This document shows, in pieces, positions 6,852 to 13,408 of a stretch of 19,846 nt of DNA. Positions within the stretch are counted from its first letter, which is position 1; each line of letters starts with the position of its first letter. Source of the stretch: JABDJZ01 sp047611125 (GTDB lineage Bacteria > Bacteroidota > Rhodothermia > Rhodothermales > UBA10348); NCBI GenBank assembly GCA_047611125.1, contig JBLFXH010000028.1, positions 1 through 19,846 on the forward strand, written 5' to 3'. The position numbers and the translations under genes are program-made. The notes under the pieces were generated by a model. The model did not search any database, was not told the origin of the DNA, and saw only the letters and a program-made list of their open reading frames with translations.

Positions 6852-9533
6852 CTAGTACAGCCCCGCGTGGGCGATGCCGTTGAACAGCAGTTTGAACGTG
6901 CCGTGCGGCTGGCCGCGTCGGATGACCTCGGGGCCGAAGAGGTAGAGTTGACCTTCGCCAACTGTGGCCTGAGCCATGGTCACGCCGCCGTTGAGATAAT
7001 GCTGCCCCCAGGCCCACCCGCTGCGGAGCGGCTCGCGATCGCTGAACCAGCCCAAAGGCGAGAGACCATCGCCCAAATCATAAACTGGGCTGTTGTTGAA
7101 GTGGACGTCCAGACGGTTTGGAAGGCCCCATGCAACGGGCTGCGTGGAATCGACGTCAATCTGAACGATGGATCCGGGCACGAAGTACTCGTCTCTGGAA
7201 AGCGGGACTTTCTCGTGATCCACCAGCCAGTTCTCCATGTCCAGACCCAGGTGCCGACCGAGTGCGGTGGACTGACCGATGGTGATGATGTCGCCTCCAG
7301 CGTCCAGGAACTCGCGAAGCTGCGGGACCGTGTCGTCCACGGTCACGCTTCCAAGTCGGTCCTTGTATTCGTCAGGTATGGAGTCTTCAGAGCGGTTGGA
7401 TCTGCCGAACCCGCCTGATTGCCCCGAGGGAATGGCCCCATTAACGAACACCAGGACATCAAAATCGTCGCGGAGGTCTCCGGCGTCCAACTGTTTGGGG
7501 AAGACCACTTCGTAATCGAACTCGAACTGCTCGAGCACCCAGCGTGCCCAACCTGAGGGCATGGAGCCGCCGTAGCGATCCCACAGGCCGACACGGACGG
7601 GCTTGAGGGCGATTGCGTTGGCCGCAAGCCTGCCTCTCTTTCCCTCGAACTGCAGCCCCAGCTCGGATGCCAGGGTGGCCACCTGGCCACGAACGTCGCC
7701 TGATGAGGCCACGTAGAATGTGCCTGGCCCCCAGTTGCCTGATCCCGAAGGCAGTCGATAAACCTTGGCGCCGGCGGCCAAGAGGCGATTCATGGCGAGG
7801 AAGGAGTCGTTAGTCTCGGCCGAGAAGAGAAAGCCTGAGGGGTTGCGGGATCCGGTGACCGCACCGCCTTCGGTGCTGGCGAAGCCCTCGATAGGGGCAA
7901 AAGGGCCTTCAAATCCTTCGAGCACCCGGTCAAAGTCGATCCCCATCTGCAGGGCTACCGTCCATCCGGTGTTGTCGTACGGCGAAACCGGAGGCCCGCC
8001 CGGGTAAGCAAAGTCATTGGGGTGGACCTGCGGCTCGAACATATCCAGCACAAAGGGTCGGAAGGCCTGCCCGGTCATTACCACATACGAACCGGCGCCA
8101 TAGTCTTTGCCGTCCACTTCGAAGCCCTCGGTCGCGCGGTGCACCGTGATCCCGTTCTTGATCAGCGTGTTTACAAACTTGGTGGCGGTGGGATAGTCCG
8201 CCTGACCGGCCGGGATGATGTACCCGCGTGGGTCGCGAAGCTCCGGATCGCGAAAGACCTGCTGGTAGATTTCAGTCGGGATTCCTCGTCGACCCTCCGC
8301 ACCCTGCTCCCGGGCGGCCTGAGCGGCGGCTGCGATTACGTTCGGGTCGGTCCGCCACGTGTCCTGCTGGCCCTTGGCGATGTTGTCGCGCCCCATCACG
8401 TAGATGTTATAGAGCAGGTCCACCTTGTTGCGGGAGGCGTAGTTGAGCACCGCCCGGTTGGCGGTCACGGAATAGTCAATCGATTGCCGGAAGTGCCATT
8501 TCTGAGGCTCAATCGGCATCGGGATATCATTCTTGGGAAGCTGCCGATTCAAAATCAGGGGAATGTCGATGGGCGTCGGGTTTCCAATCGTCTCCGTAAG
8601 CAGTCCAATCTGGTTGTGGAAGTAGGGCGTGGTACGAAGGCCGCCATTCCACCAGGTGCTATAGCTCGCGCCTGAGCGCATCGTGGTCCCGGCCATGCCC
8701 TCTCGCACAAAGCGCGTGTGCATCGCGGTGCCGACCGCCTCGATGCTGAGGGGGACGAGGGGGTGGTAGTTGTAGTTGAACGGATCGCGGAAGGGAGGCG
8801 CGAACATCACCGTGCCGGCAGGCCCGGTCTGGTGGTGGTTGTAGACAATCTGGGGGAACCACTCGCGGTACAAAATCCGGTTCATGTTGACCGATTCGGA
8901 CTGTGTAGACATGTAAAAGTCACGGTTGTTGTCGTGCCCCACGTACTTCTGATATAATACCGGAAGGCCGCCCGACCGGCGATCTTCAGGGTTGTCCTCG
9001 CGCATATACCAGTCCGACACCAGCTCCATGCCGTCCGGGTTGGCGTGTACCGCGAGGATGATCACGTCCTCAAGGAATCGAAGCGTCTCCGGGTCGTCCA
9101 TGCTGACCAGCTGATAGACCGTTTCCATGAGCTGCTGTGCGCCCAGAACTTCCGAGGCGTGGAGCCCGCCGTCGATCCAGATGACGGCCTTTCCGGCTTC
9201 GGCCATGGTTCGCGCGGTTGCGTCCGTCAAGCCTTCGGCCAGAGCGAGCTGGCTAGCGATGTCTCGATAGCCCTCGATGTTTGCCCGATTCTGGGGAGAG
9301 GTGATCACGGCCATGATTTGAGGCCGTCCCTCTTCGGTGAGTCCGATGTCCTCGACCGTCATTCGATCAGACTCGGCCGCCAGCGTCTGCCAGTAGTCAT
9401 AAAGCTGGCGGTAGGTGGCTAGTTGGTAGTCATCCCCGATGTTGAATCCCAGGACGTCGGCCGGCGGCGTGACGTCCTGCGCTAGGACGGGGACGGTGAC
9501 AAGTAGGGCCAGAGCCAGAAATAGAGGGCGCAT
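6852..9533 (-). CDS. Exported M14 zinc carboxypeptidase with C-terminal GATase-like domain
   Basis: An 893-residue secreted metallocarboxypeptidase of family M14. The signal peptide is MRPLFLALALLVTVPVLAQ, with likely cleavage after Ala-Gln. Zinc ligands His125 and Glu128 lie in GGLHASEVLG, and the third is probably His233 or His234 in YNHHQTGP. NNRDFYM (202-208) carries the substrate-binding Asn-Arg, and the catalytic glutamate is Glu314 in LLTETIG. Catalysis therefore looks intact. From about residue 645 a class I amidotransferase-like fold follows (PVRVGLWDRYGGSMPSGWAR...). This is usual in these long bacterial M14 proteins and is probably a binding rather than catalytic module. The frame is open to 9617, but that extension has no signal character; the ATG at 9533 begins a good signal peptide. 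It lies 73 bp after the HAD stop, so it may be read with the upstream cassette or from its own promoter. Confidence 0.92.
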   Translation of the reverse strand: MRPLFLALALLVTVPVLAQDVTPPADVLGFNIGDDYQLATYRQLYDYWQTLAAESDRMTVEDIGLTEEGRPQIMAVITSPQNRANIEGYRDIASQLALAEGLTDATARTMAEAGKAVIWIDGGLHASEVLGAQQLMETVYQLVSMDDPETLRFLEDVIILAVHANPDGMELVSDWYMREDNPEDRRSGGLPVLYQKYVGHDNNRDFYMSTQSESVNMNRILYREWFPQIVYNHHQTGPAGTVMFAPPFRDPFNYNYHPLVPLSIEAVGTAMHTRFVREGMAGTTMRSGASYSTWWNGGLRTTPYFHNQIGLLTETIGNPTPIDIPLILNRQLPKNDIPMPIEPQKWHFRQSIDYSVTANRAVLNYASRNKVDLLYNIYVMGRDNIAKGQQDTWRTDPNVIAAAAQAAREQGAEGRRGIPTEIYQQVFRDPELRDPRGYIIPAGQADYPTATKFVNTLIKNGITVHRATEGFEVDGKDYGAGSYVVMTGQAFRPFVLDMFEPQVHPNDFAYPGGPPVSPYDNTGWTVALQMGIDFDRVLEGFEGPFAPIEGFASTEGGAVTGSRNPSGFLFSAETNDSFLAMNRLLAAGAKVYRLPSGSGNWGPGTFYVASSGDVRGQVATLASELGLQFEGKRGRLAANAIALKPVRVGLWDRYGGSMPSGWARWVLEQFEFDYEVVFPKQLDAGDLRDDFDVLVFVNGAIPSGQSGGFGRSNRSEDSIPDEYKDRLGSVTVDDTVPQLREFLDAGGDIITIGQSTALGRHLGLDMENWLVDHEKVPLSRDEYFVPGSIVQIDVDSTQPVAWGLPNRLDVHFNNSPVYDLGDGLSPLGWFSDREPLRSGWAWGQHYLNGGVTMAQATVGEGQLYLFGPEVIRRGQPHGTFKLLFNGIAHAGLY

Positions 9534-9561
9534 CGCAGTACGGAGTAGGTCGGTGAGATGC

Positions 9562-9569
9562 CGAATATA
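9562..9569 (-). promoter_or_regulatory. Possible Bacteroidota-type -7 element before the M14 gene
   Basis: On the minus strand this reads TATATTCG, seven of eight matches to the Bacteroidota -7 motif TAnnTTTG. It lies 28 bp before the M14 start. No convincing TTG-type -33 element was found upstream, so this is weak. Confidence 0.2.
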
Positions 9570-9606
9570 GGAGGGCGATTGGGAGGAGGTTCGACTCCCA
9601 GTCGTC

Positions 9607-10287
9607 TCAGGTGCCAAGAAATGCCAATAGGGCCGCAGGCTCGCGAAAGTCGTCCAGCAGGAGGTCGGGCTGGGCGTTCAGGAGTGAGTCTCGATCCACG
9701 AGACCGGTGCATACGGCCACCGTTCGTGCTCCGACTGCTCGGCCGCAGGCTATATCATGCTCGGTGTCGCCAAGCACGATCAGGGTTTCGAACGGAACGT
9801 CCCGCCCGATGGCCACCTGCGCCCGATCTCGGGCAAACACTGGAAGTTGGTTACGATCTTCGTGGTCGCTCCCATAGGCGCCGAATCCAAAAAACACATC
9901 CAGCCGGGCTGCGGCCAGCTTTGCCTGCCCCGTCCGCTCCAGGTTTCCCGTGAGGACGCCCAGGTGGAGATTCTCATGGCTGCTGAGCGCCTCGAGAAGT
10001 ACTCTTACGCCCGGAAGAATGCGCACGTCCGCGGGGTCAATACCATCCTCAATGAGCGTGGCGTAGGCATCCAGTACCTCGGACATGGCCTGCTCGATTC
10101 CATCGGCGTACCCTGCCCGAGCTAGCATCTCGCGGGCCAGTGACTTGTCGGTACGCCCGGCAAAGCTGACACCCTCGGCGCTGACGTGACGCCCGCAGAG
10201 ACTGGTGAGGGCGGCTTCAAAGTGACGTCGTCCAAGGCTAGGAGCCAAGAGGAGCGTACCGTCAATGTCGAAAAGAAGTACGGACAT
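9607..10287 (-). CDS. HAD-superfamily phosphatase (phosphoglycolate-phosphatase-like)
   Basis: A 226-residue haloacid-dehalogenase-superfamily hydrolase. Motif I is LFDIDGTLL with nucleophile Asp7 and general acid Asp9. A helical type I cap lies at about 15-85 (RRHFEAAL..., FAGRTD). Motif II is LTGN with Thr113. Motif III basic candidates are Lys123 or Arg145. Motif IV is GDTEHD (173-178). All catalytic elements are present and the length is normal for a Gph/beta-phosphoglucomutase-type phosphatase. Its ATG directly abuts the stop of the RmlC-like gene (TGA|ATG), so it is translated in the same unit as rmlB-rmlA. It may therefore act on a sugar phosphate linked to the glycan pathway. That substrate is inferred from position only; a general house-cleaning phosphatase is equally possible. 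Confidence 0.9.
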   Translation of the reverse strand: MSVLLFDIDGTLLLAPSLGRRHFEAALTSLCGRHVSAEGVSFAGRTDKSLAREMLARAGYADGIEQAMSEVLDAYATLIEDGIDPADVRILPGVRVLLEALSSHENLHLGVLTGNLERTGQAKLAAARLDVFFGFGAYGSDHEDRNQLPVFARDRAQVAIGRDVPFETLIVLGDTEHDIACGRAVGARTVAVCTGLVDRDSLLNAQPDLLLDDFREPAALLAFLGT

Positions 10288-10761
10288 TCAATCGAGCCGG
10301 TAGGGAGAGTCGGGGTCGTCCTCGTGCCGGATTTCGTCGATCGGCTCCGCTCGGCCTGGTCCTGCAAAAAGCCGGTCGGGCATGTTCAGAATCAGCGACG
10401 GCGTGTCGCTCAGACAACGGTATGCGTGAACAACACCGGGGGGGACCCGGACGGTCATCGGGCTCTCGCGGCCCGCGTCCAAGACCTGCCTCACGCCTTT
10501 AGAAACCGAGTCTGGCCGGTCATCCCAGAGGTAAACGCGAAACCGTCCGTCGAAGAAGGCAAATAGATCAGTCTGATCGGCGTGGGCGTGCGGCCCTCTG
10601 GCTACGCCGGGCATGGTCTCCGAGATGTACGCCATCGCCGGTTCATGTCCATCCGGTGCCTCATCCGTCCGGAAGAGTTCGGAGAGCCAGCCCCGATCGT
10701 CTGCGAAGCGGCGAAGCGGAGCAACCGCGCAATCGCCGATGATGCCGTCATTCCATTTCAT
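10288..10761 (-). CDS. RmlC-like cupin, dTDP-4-dehydrorhamnose 3,5-epimerase family (divergent)
   Basis: A 157-residue cupin related to RmlC, which epimerises dTDP-4-keto-6-deoxyglucose. Family blocks are FADDRGWLSELF (19-30), GVARGPHAH (52-60), an FRVYLWDDRPDS strand (74-85), VPPGVVHAY (106-114) and a C-terminal DEIRHEDDP tail. His58 matches the RmlC catalytic base. Where RmlC has its conserved lysine (QxKL) this protein has Gln-Thr-Asp65-Leu, and where RmlC has the catalytic Tyr it reads LILNMPD. It also has a second histidine (HAH), as in FdtA/QdtA-type ketoisomerases. I recall similar RGPH.H/QTD proteins being annotated as epimerase family in other bacteria but know of no proven activity. 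It overlaps rmlA by ATGA, so it clearly belongs to this dTDP-sugar pathway. Confidence 0.82.
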   Translation of the reverse strand: MKWNDGIIGDCAVAPLRRFADDRGWLSELFRTDEAPDGHEPAMAYISETMPGVARGPHAHADQTDLFAFFDGRFRVYLWDDRPDSVSKGVRQVLDAGRESPMTVRVPPGVVHAYRCLSDTPSLILNMPDRLFAGPGRAEPIDEIRHEDDPDSPYRLD

Positions 10762-11507
10762 GCGCCGGTCTCCAGTTCGTCATACGTGAGGTACTCGGCC
10801 AGGGTGTTGGCTTCGTGCCACCCGTCAAGGGTACCAGCATCGCCCCACCATCCATCCAGAATGCCGAACGAGAGGAGGTCTCTTGAGGCATACCAATTCG
10901 TCACGTCGGTGACTTCGTATTCGCCCCGCCGACTCGGGTGAAGCCCGCGAACCACGTCGAAGACAGCGGAATCGTACATGTAAATGCCCGTCACCGAGTA
11001 GTTGCTCGGGGGATTAGCGGGCTTCTCAATCACCTCGGCGATTCGGTCTCCCTCAATGCGCGGGACGCCGTACCGCTCCGGGTCGTGGACTTCCTTTAGG
11101 AGAACCCTGGCAGCGGATCCACCCTTGGCAAGTTGCTCTTGGAAGGCCTGAACGTCGGGTCCGATGTCTTCCTCCAGGACATTGTCACCCAGAAACACCA
11201 CCACTGGGTCTCCGCCGACAAAGTTCTCGCAGAGGGCCATGGCCTGGGCTATCCCTCCTGGTTCGTCTTGGACCCTGAATGTGAGGTCCACGCCCAGCTC
11301 GCGCCCGCTCCCGAGGAGGTTGACCACGTCGCCCATGTGCTCGGGGCTTGTAACTACGGCAATCTGGGTGATGCCCGCCCGCCGCAGACGCATGAGCGGA
11401 TGGTAGATCATCGGGTAACGGCCCACTGGCAACAAGTGCTTGTTGGTGACCTTGGTCAGTGGAAAAAGTCGGCTGCCGGTTCCACCGGCGAGGACAACGC
11501 CCTTCAT
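10758..11507 (-). CDS. rmlA: Glucose-1-phosphate thymidylyltransferase (short form)
   Basis: A 249-residue nucleotidyltransferase that should join glucose-1-phosphate and dTTP to give dTDP-glucose and pyrophosphate, the first step of dTDP-deoxysugar synthesis. The nucleotide-binding loop is LAGGTGSRLFPLT (6-18). NKHLLPVGRYPMIYHPL carries the active-site Lys23. DEPGGIAQAM (81-90), the metal-binding FLGDN with Asp108, EKP (161-163), GEYEVTD (195-201) and GWWGDAGTLD (219-228, metal-binding Asp223) all fit RmlA. It ends about 40 residues before classical RmlA (near 290), so it lacks the C-terminal helical part linked to tetramer contacts and feedback by dTDP-rhamnose. Similar short forms are common. 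Start and stop overlap both neighbours as ATGA. Specificity for dTTP over UTP is inferred from the pairing with RmlB. Confidence 0.92.
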   Translation of the reverse strand: MKGVVLAGGTGSRLFPLTKVTNKHLLPVGRYPMIYHPLMRLRRAGITQIAVVTSPEHMGDVVNLLGSGRELGVDLTFRVQDEPGGIAQAMALCENFVGGDPVVVFLGDNVLEEDIGPDVQAFQEQLAKGGSAARVLLKEVHDPERYGVPRIEGDRIAEVIEKPANPPSNYSVTGIYMYDSAVFDVVRGLHPSRRGEYEVTDVTNWYASRDLLSFGILDGWWGDAGTLDGWHEANTLAEYLTYDELETGA

Positions 11508-12604
11508 ATAGCTTGGGTAGGATTACCAGTGTCGATGCGGTCCCCGTATTGGGTGCTGTAGTACTCGTCGTACGTCCTGCTTCGGGTCTGCTCCAGCCAT
11601 TCTGGATTCGTAAGATACCACTCGACGGTTTCGCGGAGTCCTTGTTCAAGGGATCGCGAGGGGCGCCAGTCAAGATCTGCCGCCAGTCGACTCCCGTCCA
11701 AGGCATAACGAAAATCGTGGCCGGGACGGTCTGTCACAAACCGGATTAACTCGCGTGAAATCCTGGGTTTGCGCTCCAGAGCCTCGTCTACCAGGTCCAG
11801 GAGCAGATGCACGATATCCAGGTTAGAACGCTCCTCTGCGCCGCAGACCAGATAGGTGCTCCCGTCGGGTGCGCTTCGGACTATTCGGTCGATGGCGTCA
11901 CAGTGATCCAGGACGTGCAGCCAATCCCGGATGTTCGCGCCCTTGCCGTAGACCGGTACGGGGTCCTGATTCACGGCGTTCTGGATCACCAGCGGGATCA
12001 GCTTCTCCGGGTACTGGAGGGGCCCATAATTATTGGATGCGTTGCTGATCACTACCGGCATCCCGTACGTCTCGTGGTAGGCCCTGACCAGATGGTCGGC
12101 GCCTGCTTTTGAGGCCGAGTAAGGTGAGCGGGGCGCGTAAGGAGTGTCTTCGGTAAAGGCCCCTTCTGGACCCAGACTGCCGAACACCTCGTCAGTTGAG
12201 ACGTGGTGGAATCTGACATCACCCCGGTCCTTCCAACGCTGCCGAGCTACCTCGAGCAGGGTGGCCGTTCCCATCACATTCGTTCGTACGAAGGCGAGCG
12301 GGTCTAGTATGGATCGGTCCACGTGGCTTTCTGCCGCAAAGTGGATGACGGTGTCAAAATTGTGTGCCTCAAAAAGGCGCTCCACCAAGCCGCGATCCGC
12401 AATGTCTCCCTGTTGGAAGCGGTAGTTGGGACGGCCCTCGAGAGAGGAGAGGTTTTCACGCTGACCCGCGTACGTGAGAGCATCCAGGTTGACAAACTGG
12501 ACGGCGGATTGCGAAGGCGCTGCTGCCAGGAGATAGTTGCTTCCGATGAAACCGGCACCGCCGGTGACAAGGACGGATCGCGGAGTGTGGCGGTTTGAGG
12601 GCAT
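11504..12604 (-). CDS. rmlB: dTDP-glucose 4,6-dehydratase
   Basis: A 366-residue extended short-chain dehydrogenase that converts dTDP-glucose to dTDP-4-keto-6-deoxyglucose with bound NAD+. The Rossmann motif is GGAGFIG (15-21), followed by VNLDALTYAG (38-47) and HFAAESHVDRSI (88-99). The RmlB-specific catalytic triplet Thr137-Asp138-Glu139 lies in STDEVFG, and YSASK supplies Tyr162 and Lys166. NNYGPLQYPEKLIP (191-204) and the DRPGHDFRYALD block near residue 300 are diagnostic. One small change: the usual RCSNNYGP reads NASNNYGP here. A TTG at 12637 would add 11 residues, but ATG 12604 sits at the normal distance from the first strand. It is first gene of the rmlB-rmlA-RmlC-like-HAD unit. No rmlD is visible. 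The 161-bp divergent region upstream should hold its promoter, but I could not pick one out. Confidence 0.95.
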   Translation of the reverse strand: MPSNRHTPRSVLVTGGAGFIGSNYLLAAAPSQSAVQFVNLDALTYAGQRENLSSLEGRPNYRFQQGDIADRGLVERLFEAHNFDTVIHFAAESHVDRSILDPLAFVRTNVMGTATLLEVARQRWKDRGDVRFHHVSTDEVFGSLGPEGAFTEDTPYAPRSPYSASKAGADHLVRAYHETYGMPVVISNASNNYGPLQYPEKLIPLVIQNAVNQDPVPVYGKGANIRDWLHVLDHCDAIDRIVRSAPDGSTYLVCGAEERSNLDIVHLLLDLVDEALERKPRISRELIRFVTDRPGHDFRYALDGSRLAADLDWRPSRSLEQGLRETVEWYLTNPEWLEQTRSRTYDEYYSTQYGDRIDTGNPTQAI

Positions 12605-12753
12605 GGATCTCAGTTGGCGCTTTCGGAGAGGGAGCAAGTGGGAACGCGCGGCCGAACAGGCGCCCCGGGCAGGACTCGGCCGCCTTGTAGGGACGGCCCG
12701 ATTTGGTGTTCCGCTAAAAACCGGCGGTCCCGCGGCCGATACAGGGGGTAACC

Positions 12754-12759
12754 AAGAGG
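12754..12759 (+). promoter_or_regulatory. Shine-Dalgarno site for the small Sel1-like gene
   Basis: AAGAGG lies 6 bp before the ATG at 12766, good spacing. It is the second of only two recognisable ribosome binding sites in the window and helps show that the short gene is real. Confidence 0.5.
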
Positions 12760-12765
12760 CAGAAG

Positions 12766-13401
12766 ATGAAGCGACTGATCGGGATATCCCTTGTTATGAC
12801 CATGATACTGGGCTGGCTGGCGGTAGACGCCGGGTTCAGACACAGCACCATTCGGACGGCCAGAAAGGCAAGTCGTGAGGCTGTAAACGAGTTGGAAGCC
12901 CGGATGATGATCGGGGACGTAGTAGACGGCATCACCAGTGATGATGCCCAATCCATGGTTCTGGTGGGCATGCATCACGCGTCCACTCATCGACTCTATC
13001 CGCGAGCTTTGGGCCGAGCAGTAGCCCGGGAGTTTGGCCCTCCTAATCGGGAGGTGGGGCTGGCGCTGCTGAAGCGCGCAGCCGACCATGGCAGTTCCCA
13101 GGCGGAATGGCTCTACTGGAGCACGGTCGGATGGCCCGAAGGCGATGAACTCCTGTCGCTGGTGAAGGGAGGAAACGAGATGGCTGCACTGAAACTGGTG
13201 GACGCGTTGGCCAGCGAGGGCTGCCAAGTCCAGGACGCAGCGCTGTCAGACGTAGAAGAAGCCGCTGCTGCCTTGGATGGCCCCTGGTTCGGCGATTGGG
13301 AGGAGCCGGATGTCAACGCCACCGAGCGCGTCCGGGGCTCTATCTCCAGGATCCGCGCATGGAAGGCAGAATCCTGTGCAAAGCCGGCGCACGTGACGTA
13401 G
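12766..13401 (+). CDS. Small membrane-anchored Sel1-like hypothetical protein
   Basis: A 211-residue protein I cannot name. Residues 4-23 (LIGISLVMTMILGWLAVDAG) form a signal peptide or single membrane anchor, leaving about 185 residues outside the cytoplasm. A stretch at 79-117 (PRALGRAVAREFG... EVGLALLKRAADHGSSQAEW) resembles a Sel1 repeat, with the Ala/Gly spacing LLxxAAxxGxxxA. The GNEMAALKLVDALASEG segment (136-152) looks like a decayed second copy. Sel1 helices usually act as protein-protein scaffolds. The plus-strand frame is preferred over a similar-length minus-strand frame because of the AAGAGG before ATG 12766 and the anchor. Residues 199-211 are encoded by copy 1 of the direct repeat, so the native C-terminus may have been replaced. 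It is divergent from rmlB and convergent with the DUF885 gene (7 bp between stops). Confidence 0.6.
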   Translation: MKRLIGISLVMTMILGWLAVDAGFRHSTIRTARKASREAVNELEARMMIGDVVDGITSDDAQSMVLVGMHHASTHRLYPRALGRAVAREFGPPNREVGLALLKRAADHGSSQAEWLYWSTVGWPEGDELLSLVKGGNEMAALKLVDALASEGCQVQDAALSDVEEAAAALDGPWFGDWEEPDVNATERVRGSISRIRAWKAESCAKPAHVT

Positions 13402-13404
13402 ACC
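13361..13404 (+). repeat. Direct repeat copy 1 (about 44 bp)
   Basis: It begins GGAAGGCAGAATCCTG. The first 24 bp (13361-13384) are identical to 15210-15233. After a diverged 8-bp middle, 13393-13404 matches 15241-15252 at 10 of 12 bases. It encodes the last 13 residues and stop of the 211-residue protein. No other copy was noticed in the window on either strand. Confidence 0.8.
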
Positions 13405-13408
13405 AGTC

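Noticed and set aside
9580..9602. TGGGAG...CTCCCA hairpin containing GGTTCGACTCCC, resembling a tRNA T-arm or a terminator between HAD and M14 genes.
   Set aside because: With the TTCGACT loop in the T-loop position the 5-bp stem does not pair beyond two bases, there is no D-arm, anticodon arm or acceptor stem, and no T run follows for a terminator.
12605..12765. Divergent gap between rmlB and the small gene searched for promoters, operators or an RNA gene.
   Set aside because: It is GC-rich with no well-spaced -35/-10 pair and no strong inverted repeat, so no specific site could be supported.
12610..13227. A 205-codon minus-strand frame opposite the Sel1-like gene.
   Set aside because: No domain, signal or plausible start context; the plus-strand frame has a ribosome binding site, a membrane anchor and Sel1-like spacing.
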